Below, in pieces: positions 37,001-49,138 of a DNA stretch of 64,000 bases. Numbering within the stretch: position 1 is the first letter of the stretch; each line of letters opens with the position of its first letter. The notes under the pieces were generated by a model, which was not told where the DNA came from, did not search any database, and worked only from the letters and a program-made list of their open reading frames with translations. A program made the position numbers and the translations under genes. The DNA is from Nelumbo lutea (taxonomy: Eukaryota; Streptophyta; Magnoliopsida; Proteales; Nelumbonaceae), in the NCBI GenBank assembly GCA_022828595.1, contig JAKGHH010000003.1, positions 18,352,934-18,416,933 on the forward strand, read 5' to 3'.

Positions 37001-40000
37001 ACCATTGAACTTAAACACACCTTCTCAATCAGCCGATTAGTAGCTTGTGCCCAATCTAGTTCAGATATGCTGTCAACAATTAAACAAAATGCGTATTAAG
37101 GTATAAATATCAAGTGAAATCAAAACTCCAATCCAGGCCCCTATGGATAAACTTATAAATTAGAATGTTTTTTTTTTCGATAACAGAAATCGGAATGTTT
37201 TAAATAGTCATAAAAATTATCACTTAGATAAAGTTCTTATCATGACAATCACCTGATATTTTGAATCCTTTGGGAACCTTGGGTAACTTCTTTATGCCAG
37301 GATAGGAGCTCCGATGTTACACTCTTACGCTTCTTTGGCCTCACAACAGCCAGAGTTTGTTCACTGACATCTGCTGGCAAAGAATGAGAGGGAGACAAGT
37401 GCTCACTTGCAACTAAGGTAGTGCTTGTACTCTGCCAGATGCTACCAACCTGACCAGAATCAACAGCATTTGCTTGGTCTATTGAAGCATGCACAGGAAA
37501 ACCTTCAGAAGGCTTTCCAAAGAAGAACTGCTGGGCAGCACTCTTTGCAGTCCTTCGTGCATCATACATTGGCAGCATCTGCCCATTTTTGAAGGTTCCA
37601 TATTGCTCAAACCAGGAGGGTGCCATCTGCGGGCTAATCTGAGGATGTTCTGTTCTTGAAGATGCTATACTGAGATGGCTAGAATGGTTTTGAGAATCAT
37701 TTCTACCAAATGCAACCATATCCTGAGAAGATACACGTTGGGAATTTGCATTTGCATTCTGATCTTCTCTTGCCTCTGACGAAAAACTAAGCATTTTGGT
37801 AGAGGTTGCATTAAGTTCCTTATCTATAGCATCTCTGACCATCGGATTGTATCCATACAATAATTGCTGCCCTGCCTTAGAAGCTGCTGCATGTTGAGTG
37901 TCTGGACCATAATTTGTGGGCTTAAATATCTTCATACCTCTCTTAACTGGGTCAGTCTCCACACCCTTCATGGCTTGTACTTGGTGCAGTAAGGAGTAGT
38001 TTTGGTGTAAAACATGTGAGGGTTTGAGAGAACGACCAAAAGCTTCAATTTCTCTGTTGGAAGCAGCAGGGTTTTGAAGAGGTCCATGCTCTGCTTGGGG
38101 GATTAATACTGGAGCCTTCCCATTCCTTCCCCTATCAATGTCTTGCTGGTGTGGCTGAGACAACAATGATCCAGAAGGAAGATGATTTGCATCCATGAAT
38201 TGCTTAACCTTGGACTCTTGCCCTTGAGATGCAGCTGTTGTTTGTTGAGCCAGTCCAACCTTATCAGAAGTTACTTGTTGCCAGGAGCTTTCTTTCCTTG
38301 GTTGATCTTCACCATGAGAAAAGCGTTGAGAATTAGAACATATACCAAATTCAGAAGAACCATACCCTCCTCTCTTGGTATCTTGCTCACCCAGTTTTTG
38401 TGGAGTCCATGAAGACTTCTCAAGATTATTATTTGAAGAGTTGACAGGCGGAAAAAAATTAGGAGAAACTTTGTGAGGTTGACCACCAGAAGGTTGCTGG
38501 TTCCATACATTATGCAACATTGTTGGGTATGACTCATGTTGAGACATGCCAGGTGTGATAGAAGGCTGAGAGACGGACTTGGCCTCTGGAAATGGAATCT
38601 GTTGTCCTGAAACTCTCTGAAAGGAGTTTGTACTGATTTGTTGGGATGCATCTGCAGGAGAGGCAAGGTTAAAAGGTGGCATCCTGCCACCTGCACCAGG
38701 CAATGATGATTGAGTAGATCGATCAGATACAGTCCCATCAAGAGAGTCATCTGTCTGCATAAAACGTGAAGCAAGTCTACCGAAAGAAACATTGACAGAT
38801 TGATCTTTGATCACTTCTCCACTTGCACCAGACATTAGCTGATTTTGAAGATGACTTCTAGGATATGGCAAAGATGTAAAGGCTTTAGATGAGTTCCCCT
38901 GCATATTAAAATTTGAGGTTTCATTGCCAACTTGTCCTGAAACACCAGATTTATTATCCCAATGTTCCCTCTGATTCATTTCTTGAGGCAAAGATTGCAC
39001 AGAACTACCAGGATCCATCCGTGCCTGGCCCTTCTCTCCAGCCTCAGCATCTCCATGCCTTGAATTAAGATCATTATCTGTTTGTGAGGAATTCTGAGGA
39101 GAGAAAGCATGGTTTGATACAGGTAGTCGTTGAGATGGTGGAGCCAACCGTAAACCGAACCCTTGAGAAGTAGAAGATTGATTGGGCTGAACATGAGAAA
39201 TAGATCCATCAGAAGCTTCTGCATCAGGCATCTCAGATGATGGATCACGATCAGAAGAATCAAATTGCATCTTGGTGTTGTGCTCCCTTGATTGGTCTAC
39301 CTTGTGAAGAAGTTCAAGCATATTTTGGCTGCAATTGCCGAAATCAATTAAAAGTTTACAGGTTATGGTGTGTGATAATTGCAAGGTGATGGCACAAAAT
39401 GTATCAAAGAAAAATAATTGAAGATAAGAAAGGAAAAAAAGGATTAACATACAAAACAATAACAAATTACTAACAACTCATCTAAATCCACTCATAAATT
39501 GAACAAAATCAACTGCTAAGTTTAGTTTAATCATTACATGATACACTTGCTAAGTTAGAAACAAATAACCATAATGTAGATTCACTGAAGAAAACAGCAC
39601 TTATTATGTACAAGGATAATGGCTCATAAGCTTTAAAGTTCAATCAAGAAACAGTGGCCAAATCTCAAATGTCATCTACCTTGTCTGAGCAGTCCTGTTT
39701 GGAGAGTAAAATCCAGTTAATCTATCAAAAGATGAAGATGCATTAGCTGCATAGCCAGGAAGAATTCCTCTAGAAGGTACATCGTCTGGCCTTTTCATGT
39801 TTCCTTGAAAACCATGTAGCTGCCCCTACAAATCAAAGACCATTAAGATATGATAGCCAAATTAGAAAACTTGAGAAAACATAATTACCAGAATTATTCC
39901 TGATTATCAGTTTGGAAGTCCACCGCTTACCCTTTCCCTATCTGCAGCATTGTTAGAAATATGACCAACAAACTTTGACTGCCCAAAATATCCTTGCTCA

Positions 40001-43000
40001 TGACTTTTCAGTTCTCGAGTTACCTGCTGGGACAGCATCTGGGAATGTGTGATTTGCTTCATGGTGTCAGTAGGTTCCACATTCATCCCCAAATTTCCCA
40101 TAGGATGATACTGAAACCTGCGGGCAGGTACTTTCCGACCAACTTGACCAGATGACTTTTGGTTCACCGCAACTGAAGCATGAGAATCACTTGAACTTAA
40201 CCACAAATTTTCTCTGGAAGTACCTCCCATAGCAGTTTGTTGGGCTTGGTTAGAGGTATAACCATCATTAGATATATCTCTCTGGTAGCAGTTTTCTCGC
40301 TTCTTTTCATATGTTTCAACTGAGGCCTTGTCAGAGACATTCATCAATGGTTCTGAAACTCGAGGAATCTTGTTAGGTGGTGGCTGGTAGTTTCCTCCAG
40401 TCTCATTTCCTTTATATCTTGGAGAATAATCAACAATATGCTTCCCATAATCAAACTGATGGCTATTGGAGGCATGTTGATTGACTTCCTGGTTGCTTTT
40501 TGCAGCAGCTGAATTTGGTAAAGCAATAAAATTGTTTGCATGAGAATCTTCTCTGTTGATCTGTGATATACCTGCTCCAGATTTTGCATGCCCATGTCCG
40601 CCAGTCAAATTAGGAAAATGAATCCCTGTGTGATTCCCATCAGCCTTCCACATGCCACTACTATTATCCCTTTGGGGTTGCATTGTTCTCTTATTGTCAT
40701 TGCCCTGTGAATGTTGTGCAGTGTTTTCATTCTCTCGGATTTTTAATGTAGCATCTCCACTGGTTGATAATGATTCGCTTATATTCGATCCATTTGGCTT
40801 GTTAAATGCATGACCACCAATATTATATGATGGCATGCTCTGCTGATGGCTCCAGGACCCCTGAATGTTCTGAACATTTAATTCTGCCTCTGCAGAATGT
40901 ATAGCAGCCCCAGACTGCTCATAAATCTGGCCAGCCCAAGAACCCTCTGAGGAATTTTCTAAATGTATAGGTGGTTGAACTTGATGATTACCATCAGTAA
41001 GTGGCTTTTGTTGAGGGCTCCGATCTAACCACTTGCTGCCTTCTTTTGGAGTCTGTTGAATTGAATCATGGGATGAATCAGGTTGTACCCTCTCGGTCTG
41101 TTCAAATGGAAATTTGATGCTTGACTGCTGGAAAACAGAAACATTATGGCTAGAGGGGCTCATATTGGAATCATTAAACAATGGAAATGGTCTTGAAGTT
41201 AAAGATGCAGCCTGTAAGTTGTGATCAACCCAACTTTGCTGCTTCCCACTGTCATTAAATGATGCCGGCTGATTTCCAGCAGACAATTCAGTCTTTTGGA
41301 TATTCAAGCCACTCCACTCATCCTGTAGCCCAGTGTCACTGCTAGAAGTTTCTGCTACAGCAGATTGCATAAGGGCACTCCAGCTTCCACTTTGAACAGA
41401 AGGAAAAACATTGAAAAAACTGGGACCTTCCGTTGGATTCCCCAAGCCTACTGTACCCATGTTGCCAGTTCTTCCAAAAGAAGCATCCCAGATATTGTCA
41501 TCTGAATTGAACAAAATCCTCTCTTCTGTCGGATCTAGAGGAACCAAACCCTGGGAAGGACCAGCCTGTGTCGTTGCTTTTTCCTGCAAGTTTCCTGACC
41601 AACCGGCTCGCTCATGCCTCGCTTGATATTCCTGCACTGGTGCATTCCTTGGAAGGGAATGCAACTGCTGGAAGTTACCAGATACGCCTCCACTACTCAA
41701 ACTTTGAGCTGGAAAATTCCCAAACAAATTCTTCCCTTGAAAACCATGTTTTGAAACCGAATTGCCATCCTGCATGCATCCCTGATTTGTGAATACATCA
41801 CCCTGAAAAGTATTACTAAAGGCTGATGTCTGCACTCCAGGTTTCTCTACTATGTTACCACCTGCCTTGGTGAAAATATCAGCAGAATCAAGAGAGATAC
41901 CTTGGAGATTAGAATATTGACTAAAATTTCCTCTTGAGCTAGCAATGGGAGTTCCATACAGAGATTGGTCAGGCTGTTGAGGAACAAACCCCATTGAACG
42001 TAGACCCTGACCTTGCTCATTTGAGAACATCAGTCCATTAGAAAATCCTTGCAGAGAAGGAGATCCACTGTGTTGCACCATGTTAATATTATTAGCCATA
42101 AACATCTGAGGTGTACTTGATGCTACTTTGGATTCACCCCCCATAAGCTCATTTGTCCATGAGTAATTAGAGGGATCATGAACAGGAGTTCCATTGATCA
42201 GGGCTGGCAACTGATCAGCAGATGACTGTTTCATGGAATTCTGTTGCCTTGCTTCATCAACATGCTGAAGCTGTTGCTGCCTCTGAAGTTCTTGCAGTTG
42301 TTTCAACATGATACGCTGTTGCCATAACTGTATGTCATTAAAACCAGGCTGCTGCCTCGGTCGAGGTTGAGGCACGCCTGGTTCTTGCCCCCTCATGAGC
42401 TGCTGTTGACCACCGAGAAAATCAAAATTAATAGGAGTTTCAGCAGTTTCCAACCGTTCTGAACTTCTGGTTACAGCAGAACTTTGTTCAGGAGCATTCC
42501 CTCCCTGTGATTCAAGGGTAAATAAGCCTCTTGATACTAAACTATGCCGATCTGACACTGTATCCTCTCCTTGAAACCTTTTCGGATTCCTTCCATGGAA
42601 ACCCTGATATCCATGCACAAAGCCATTCAGCCTCAACTGCTGCCTTTTAGAAAGATCAGATTGAAGAGTTAATTGTGTAAAATTAGTGCCCAGTGGCAAA
42701 CCAAAAGACTCCTTGATGTTTCCACTCTCAGAATCTGCAATTAGCAATGAAAATAAACAAAAACAATAAAAAACTATGGGCATAGAAATATGTGAATCTC
42801 CACATCAATCTTTGAAGTTTGTTCAGAGGATTTTTTGTGAGATAGAGAACAAATTAGCAGATAATGCAAATATGAACAAGTCTAAAAAGTCTGTCAAAAA
42901 CATATTGAACTGAAGAGAAAAAGTGGAGAAACTAATGAAGCATGTGACAACAACCACTGACATTACCAATATCAATGGTATGGTGGTACCTGATTGTTGT

Positions 43001-43182
43001 ACGTTAAAGCTCTTTGAATTTGAAATCGGAGTTGTCTCAACCAGCCTCTGGTGTCCACCCTGTGAATTGTTGTTCAGAACTGTCCAATTTCCACTTCCAG
43101 CCTGGGATTGATGTTGTCCCCGTGATAAATTATCTTGTTCCAAGAAATTACGAACTTTGTCTGTGATTCCATCTCCAATCAT
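28088..43182 (-). CDS. 1953-aa Gln/Ser-rich plant protein ('dentin sialophosphoprotein-related' family)
   Basis: Eight exons form one continuous frame: 43182-42990, 42734-39931, 39825-39680, 39328-37253, 37069-37021, 36933-36683, 36483-36376 and 28322-28088. The start MIGDGITDKVRNFLEQDNLS resembles the conserved N-terminus of this plant family as I remember it, which supports the ATG at 43182. Two giant exons encode low-complexity sequence rich in Gln, Ser and Asn, with a Q-rich stretch near residues 195-230 (KQLQELQRQQQLQ). A basic motif RPKKRKS near residue 1710 could be a nuclear localisation signal. The C-terminal 250 residues are the more ordered, conserved part (RRRLILTTQLMQQLLRPAP; DLERFSVINRFAKFHGRG). 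No enzyme domain or membrane segment is visible. 'Dentin' is only a legacy name for low-complexity composition. Function is unknown; a nuclear role is inference. The last intron is about 8.05 kb. Confidence 0.92.
30043..30204. mobile_element. hAT-type MITE, left end eroded
   Basis: The right end ATTGATATTTTGAACCTTG is the family terminus. The interior CAGGGGGTAGACAGGCC ... CCCCCCTGAACCAGT matches the copy at 10519-10746. CCAATATG follows the right end and CCAATACG precedes the left part (30035-30042), a possible 8-bp duplication with one change. The left CAAGG terminus is missing. Confidence 0.65.
30286..30842 (+). mobile_element. 5'-truncated LINE insertion with RNase H domain and 15-bp target duplication
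   Basis: The segment is flanked by identical TAATGTGAAGGACCA (30271-30285 and 30843-30857) and ends in TTGATCAAAAAAAT. Inside, on the plus strand, is the RNase H domain of a plant L1-type element: FTKLNFDGSSIGNPGPSG, then SLRAEIIGAI, a TAA stop, IIEGDSEIVVNWL and, after a frameshift, RDANALADGLAKQW. The catalytic Asp (FDGS), Glu (AEI) and Asp (GDS) positions are retained although the frame is broken. It is a reverse-transcribed copy of only the last roughly 550 bases of a LINE, antisense to the host gene. Confidence 0.9.
31443..31458 (+). mobile_element. Micro-insertion: LINE tail only
   Basis: The 16 bases CTGATAAAAAAAAGAG lie between two copies of ATTTATTTCTGG (31431-31442 and 31459-31470). 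CTGATAAAAAAA matches the 3' tails of the LINE insertions at 15331-15457 and 30286-30842. It reads as an extreme 5' truncation, but chance duplication next to an A run cannot be excluded. Confidence 0.5.
32911..33128. mobile_element. hAT-type MITE, diverged copy
   Basis: The ends CAAGGATTAAAATATCGATA and CCAATATTTTAATCTTTG are inverted copies of the family terminus. Flanks CATACATG (32903-32910) and CATATATG (33129-33136) differ by one base, an aged 8-bp target duplication. At 218 bp it has the same size as the young copy at 49139-49356 and no coding capacity. Confidence 0.8.
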
Positions 43183-45660
43183 AGATAACCCAGATTACAA
43201 AATTTCGCAGTTGATACTTCTGCCAGGATAAAACTACCTTAAAGGTAGATAAGGTGAAGTTCAAGCCCTTCTTGTTCCCATAATTCTAGCAAAGGGCAAA
43301 AGGTGAGGCTGCAAATAACATATGCTCTATGGCTTACTATTTTTCCATATGGATTAATGTAAATTGCAAGTGCCATGCTCCCAATCCTCAAAGCCTCATC
43401 CTGGACAAGTAAGGTCAGATAATCAATAACAAACAAATACTACTTGACACAAGCATATATTCTACAAGGTGGCAAGATGGCAAAAAATTACAACAATCAT
43501 ATACTGTATTTTTGCGAGCTCTTTTGCTTGTTTGGTGACAGAGACCAATGGAAAAATTGATGGTTCAGAGGTTATTTGAACATCTTTCAATTTTGTTTTT
43601 GTTTGATAAATCATAAGTACTAATTCATGCTTCAATAACATTTTTTATGGATTGCCTTTTCAGTGATATACCAACTAGAACTATATAAACATAGTCATGT
43701 GCTGGGTTATAGGTATCAAGGTCACCGTGCCAGACACCTTTTCTTCTGTGCAACAACTGGGTTATAGGTATCATGGTCATGTCAACAACTGTCAACTCCT
43801 AATAAACAGTAAAGAAAAAAAAGTGAACCTACCATTAAGGATAGTTGGCACATGCTTCTTCATGGAATTATATCTGACCAAAAGCTCCAAGATAAAGCCT
43901 GAATGCAATGTGAAGAAATCCTCTTAACAAGGAAAAAAAGAACTGTTTTCAAGTTACATTAGCAAATCCAAGATGTTGCTGTAAAAAGAAAAAGGAAAGG
44001 AAAATAGGGGCGAAAATGGAAAATGGAAAATGAAAATGAAGCAATGAGTAACTATCTTTTCAATCATTATTTTTACCTCCTTCCCTCCCCATTGATCAAA
44101 GTGATGATGACAGTTATGAAAATCTAGATATCCAAAGGGAGTTTTCAATTGTTCATGTACCAAGGTCATCATCTTGAAATAACTACAAGCATAGATTATA
44201 AAACCCAAAAAAAACAGAAATTGACATGATAAAATGATGAAAATAAGAGGATATAAATGCATGCCTGCAAGGATGGACTGCCAGATTGGCACGCAAGGCA
44301 AAAGCTTGGCCACATGCTACCCAAACAGAAATGCACCCTGAGGAGTTTTAGTGGAAAAAATAAATTTGCAAAATATCAAGTTCAGGGAGTGCTTTTATCT
44401 TCGCGTGGTAGAGGAACCTCTTCAAGTTTGAAATATCAGGCTTGAGGCTTGTTGACAGAGTTCAAAGCCCATAAATCATCACAAAAAATTGATTTATGGA
44501 CTTAGTTACGCTTGCTTCTGTAGTTTACTATTCGTACTAGAGAACTGGGAAGTGGAAACGTGGTGTCAAGCATTTCCATGGTTATCCCCATAAGTAGTAA
44601 TCAACGAAACTATGTAACAACAGCTAATTTTCTATGGTTGTTTTATCAGAATTTGAGAGGCAAACGTTTTAGGCATAAGAAATCCCGTGAGGGAAATGAG
44701 AATCTTAACAGACAGTTGTCCCTTTTCACATTTTATCCCATCAAAATGGCAGCATCCATATAAATAATACAGAAAGATGAACTCTATAAGTCACATAGAA
44801 GGCATCTGAATAAACGTGAGCTTGACGGATACAGATTTTTTTTTTTTTTTTTTTTTTTTGGGGGGGGGGGGGGTACAGATGAAATGTACAAAATTAAACA
44901 GGAATTTTTTGCTCTCCAAAATATAGGGCACAAAGGCAAGAATCAAGTACAACGAAATGCTTCCCTACCTGTCTCTCACCCGAGCAAGAACATAAGAAAG
45001 CATCATCTGTCCATTTCCTGTACAGAGAACTCCTGTACAACCCAATTCCCGTTACCCAAATCCAGACTCTACTCACAAAAGGGCTTCAAATTAAAGAACC
45101 CCTAAAAGGCTAACAGGAAAAGCACAAAACCAAAATATTCAAAGCGCGTAGTTGTGTACTGAGACTCTGTCGCTTCTAAACCAATTCCGGTAGGATCGAA
45201 GAGGGCGCACATAATTCGGACTCTAATTCAAGATTGAGACAAGAAAAGAGATAGATAAACACCACAAGCTTAAGTATAGATTCCACCCAAGTGAGAAACC
45301 AAAACCCCAGGGAGCAATCGTCCTAGGTCGCGAAATGGTGATATGATGGAGATAATTAGGGTTTCTGTATGGCTAGATGTTTACTTACTTGGTTGCTGAA
45401 GGTCCTCTAATAGCGATCGAAATCCAACCTTTGTAATTTCTTTCGATTTTACTGTTTTTAGGGTTTCCGTCGATGAAGAAATGAACCTCTTCTTTTTCGA
45501 TCTCTGCGAGAACGGGGTTTTTCAGACCAGGGCAAAGATAAAGTGATCGAAATAATGCGAAATTTTTTCAACGAACTGGGGAACAATACATAGGTTCGGA
45601 ACAAACCTTAGGTTCGTACTTCGAAGCTAACTGGCTTGGAAACCGAAGCTCTCCGTTAAT
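43183..45660 (-). promoter_or_regulatory. Putative spliced 5' leader of the 1953-aa protein gene
   Basis: The first coding exon has an AG acceptor 37 bases upstream of the ATG (exon from 43219). A candidate non-coding exon with good splice sites lies at 43400-43338, and a strong donor (AA|GTAAGTAAAC) follows 45389, so the 5'-most exon may run from about 45660 to 45389. Sequence near 45350-45500 has the 'agggtttc' words common in plant leaders. This is inference from splice signals; no transcript is available. Confidence 0.5.
44830..44880. other. T23-24/G14 homopolymer block between 7-bp direct repeats
   Basis: TACAGAT (44830-44836) is followed by about 23 further T and then 14 G (44860-44873), and then TACAGAT again (44874-44880). 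Read on the minus strand it is a C14-A23 block flanked by a duplicated 7-mer. This could be an insertion of a poly(A) tail primed by retrotransposon machinery with untemplated C addition, or an assembly or sequencing error. Confidence 0.8.
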
Positions 45661-46274
45661 AAAATAAAGGAAAAAAGATTGAGGGTAATGATCTACAGGA
45701 GCTGTCTCGTTGCGGAATCCTTGCGATCCCTGTCGTGTTGGCAATTGATTGGTCCTATTGTTAAGGCGCTTAAAATTGTTTTCAAACTATATCCAATAAG
45801 CGGTAAGAATAAGGATCAGACTATTTATATAGTATGACCGGTTACACTAAATCGTTACCGATGACCCTGGCGGGTGCTAATTTGATCCCATTTTTCTTTT
45901 CTCTTAAGCTTTTGGTTTTTCTTTAAAAATAAAATAAAATCCTATTTTTAGGCATCACCCTTCCCGCCGCCGAGTTTAGCAAATCAAGTTTGATGTGAGG
46001 GAGGTGACGGATGTTTAACGGACGTTATAATTTCCCCTAGGCCCTCTTCTGTCGAAGGAACGGAATCTTAACGGACGTTAAAATTTTCCTATTTGCCTTC
46101 TCATATTTCTCAAGGCTTCCACCACCGGCCCCATTAGTCCATCTCCTACTTGTATGAAGTTTGAAAAATATACGTACAGGTTAAATGCAGATTTCTGATT
46201 TCCACTGAAGAGCTACAAATATTTAAAAGGTCAAAAACTTACACTTTATACACTTATACCTTCTCACACATGGG
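45661..46274. other. Intergenic, upstream of the 1953-aa protein gene
   Basis: Likely promoter-proximal DNA. The short direct repeat 'taacggacgtta' occurs twice, near 46017 and 46069. No coding region is seen. Confidence 0.35.
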
Positions 46275-46382
46275 CAGCTCACACATACATTTACCGTGCA
46301 TTGGGAATATCTCCCATAAATAATAACTAATAAATATGGGAGATGTTCCCACTGCATGGTAGGATGTGCGTGTGAAGAGCAG
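46275..46382. repeat. Short hairpin element, TGCATTGGGAAYATCTCCC family
   Basis: Arms ACCGTGCATTGGGAATATCT (from 46293) and GATGTTCCCACTGCATGGT (to 46360) pair. Weaker pairing extends outward to GCTCACACATACAT and ATGTGCGTGTGAAGAGC. The loop is about 20 bases, AT-rich. Relatives lie at 23064, 48723, 48878 and 50012. Confidence 0.75.
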
Positions 46383-47244
46383 ATCCAATCTCCCCATATC
46401 CACCTGTGATTTGACATCAATTTCAAGTTGGCACCTGCCCTAAATGTACTTTAAGCCTACAAATTCTAACATTGGGCTGAACTGTCATTCTCCCAAATAT
46501 CAAAGGTTTGTATGAATTTATTGGGCTGAACCAACGGGGGCCCGTTGGGCCGAAAAACTTGGTCACAGATTTATTTCCGACCCTATGCCTCTGGGGTGGT
46601 AGGTTGGACTTACAGTCCATCAATCTACAAACAATTATACGTCCAGAACTCAGATTCACTATTCACCTTAGGATGCTAATATAACTGGGACATGACGGGC
46701 CTTTACATGCCTAACCCATCTTTCGCCCAGGTTTGTTCATTTGTGGAAGACAATGAAAAAGGCCCGCCCGATTCATTCATAAATACCGACTAAGTGGGTA
46801 TTTGGTACTGTGGATGTTATCGGTGAGGTGTTTTCTACTGGAAAAAGCAGTGTAATACCTCACTAGAAATAGCTGGCAATGTTGCTGCCATGTAGGATAG
46901 CATGCAATGGTTCCATTTAAAGGTCATATCGGCAACGTTGCTGCCACGTTACATCATCATTGCAAAAAACACTAGCATTTTGCTCAAAAGACATTTTTTT
47001 GGTTTTACGAGCGGTTGAGTTATGCGGATTCATAGGCATTTCCGATTCTGCTTGTTTTTTATTGAAAATGGTTTAACCAAAATGGTTTTCTGACCATTGA
47101 AGCAGAATATCTTATGTGGTGCTTACATGAACTCGAAACGGGCATGCAAAGCCTTGGTACCAAAAAGCGCTTAAATTGTCATAAGCACCCACTACTATAA
47201 ACCCATCATTAAATGAATCCAAATGAACTGCTAAGAAAATACAT
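46383..47244. other. Intergenic, no gene seen
   Basis: The words GGCAATGTTGCTGCCATGTA and GGCAACGTTGCTGCCACGTT (near 46873 and 46931) form a local direct repeat. No recognisable coding sequence. Confidence 0.35.
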
Positions 47245-47345
47245 TCCAACATCCTATCAACATCATCTTGACACCACACATCTCATACATGGCAGGTCCC
47301 ACTTTTATGATGAGGTGTGCAGTGTTAGATCAAATTGATAGGAGA
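47245..47345. repeat. Palindromic element related to the one at 63150-63519
   Basis: GACACCACACATCTCATACA pairs with TGATGAGGTGTGCAGTGTTA downstream, around GGCAGGTCCCAC. The same words (AACACCGCACATCTCAACAT; TGAGATGTGTGGTGTCAGAT) form the ends of the larger element near 63.2-63.5 kb. Confidence 0.55.
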
Positions 47346-47649
47346 TCCCAGATCTCATTCAATATGTTTAAAGGATTAGCTCTGAGTATAGATCAGATTA
47401 GTTTAATATATTGGCTATCTATGGAACCAATGACAATGCCTCAGTAGTCATAAAAAAAAAAAAAAAAAAATACATGGGTTCACACTGTTGTAAGAAGTTT
47501 GGGCATGCTTCCCTTGAACCAATTACAGGATATAAGAAGCTTTCAGCCCTATTGTTGGGCCCACAATTCCATCACCATGTAATGATCAAATACTTTGTAA
47601 ATAAACCATACCACGAGATTGGTCCATATGTCTGATGAATTTCTTTGAA

Positions 47650-47990
47650 TGGATTAAACGGATTAATGATATATATTAAATTGGACCAGTTCAGACTTAA
47701 TGGCCGAAAGTATTTATTGGATTGGATTGGACCTGATGCATATATTGAATTAGATTGGATTAAATTAATATCTGGTCTATTGATAAAAGGTAAGAGTACA
47801 GGTCTCAATAGACCAAGTTAGGGTTGGAACCAATCTAAATTAAAACCAGTTTAGAATAGGTTAGACAGTCTAAACATTGATTTGAACTGATCCAAAACAG
47901 TTCAAAATATTAATCGGACTGAATTGGACCTAGAACCTAATCCATCTATAATAAACTCATATTGGACCGGTTCGAATTGGACCAGCAACT
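47650..47990. repeat. TTGGATTGGACC-subfamily repeat, left end missing
   Basis: It carries TTATTGGATTGGATTGGACC and the conserved core GATAAAAGGTAAGAGTAC found in the full copies at 25169-25575 and 54952-55374. The TAGGGGTGTCAA terminus is absent, so the copy is truncated. Confidence 0.6.
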
Positions 47991-48722
47991 ATATGTACTA
48001 TGGTGTGATGGGTCATCACTGGTTCACAGCCCGCTAAACACCCTTTAAAGCATTCGAAATATTGTAAATATGTTGTAAAGTACATCTTATTTCTGGTTTT
48101 TAATCGGTATACTGGCCCAATGGGCTAGACTGAATTTGTCATGGGCCTGCAATCTGGTATTCACAAATAGGTCCAAATGGAGATGACGTGGAAATTCATC
48201 AGATATAGGAACCAATCTCGTGGTATGGTTGGTTTTCGATGTATTTGATCATTACATGTGATGTAATTGTAGACCCAATGATGGGCCTGACAGCTTCCTA
48301 CATCCTCTTATTGGCTCGAGGAAAGCGTAAAGTACACTAATTAATTCCATGTATATCTGCTGTCTACATCACGAATTTAAGGTTGTGTTTGGGAAAGATG
48401 GAAGATTTGTACTTTTAAATACCAAAGGCATAAAGTCCCAATTTATACTTTTATATTTAAAAGTGTATTAGATTATAGGTTGTGAATTTTTTAAAAGCAA
48501 CTCTTACAAAATTCTCAAATTTCGTTTTGTTTTTTTTCACAAAATTCTCAATGTCATTTCAAGCTCACTTTGACAATGGTCTGGTAGTCAATTTCTAGTT
48601 TAACTTATTATTTTTCACGTGATATATTGAGTGTAAATTTGAATAATAATTTGGATCTGTCTCAAATTCAACCAGTGTTGTAAAGCCCAACAAGAGTGCA
48701 TTCCTTACAATACGTTATTATC
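47991..48722. other. Intergenic, no gene seen
   Basis: AT-rich spacer between repeats. No open frame shows known protein similarity. Confidence 0.3.
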
Positions 48723-48936
48723 GTACATTTGGAACATCTCTGGTATTTTGTGTTGTTATTCATAGAGAGATGTTCCCATTTCGCTCAATAACCCATTTTG
48801 TGTAATGGTTAGCATTTTATTCACAATCGGATTCAGTCATCACAAAAATTGTTCTTGTACCGTCCCCACAACACTTCATCATTTGGAACATCTCTTTACT
48901 TAAATTTTCATTTATGGGGAGATGTTCCCAATGCAT
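48723..48936. repeat. Two short hairpin elements of the GGAACATCTC family
   Basis: About 48723-48783 has arms TTTGGAACATCTCT and AGAGATGTTCCCATTT. About 48878-48936 has ATTTGGAACATCTCT and GGGGAGATGTTCCCAATG. Both share the 'ttcat' loop word and arm sequence with the copies at 46275 and 50012. Confidence 0.7.
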
Positions 48937-49138
48937 ATCTTCAAAAGGCTGTGGGCATGGTGTGGACACAATTTTGTGAGGACTGAATATGGAATCTACT
49001 CACAGTACTTCTACGTCTCTAATTAATATGGCCAAAAATACAAGGTTCAAATATTGATATATCAGTACTTATTTTTTATTGTTTTTTCAAAACTAATTCA
49101 AGGGGGACTAGTTTAAGGCTCCTCCACCCAAGGTTCAA

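Noticed and set aside
38271..38792. Long secondary frames overlapping the big exons (38271-38792, 38976-39263, 41411-41792)
   Set aside because: They are shadows of the 1953-aa reading frame, whose motifs and splice junctions fit throughout.
44836..44873. Interpretation of the T/G block as a telomere-like or G-quadruplex sequence
   Set aside because: It is one T run followed by one G run, not a repeated T-G unit such as plant TTTAGGG.
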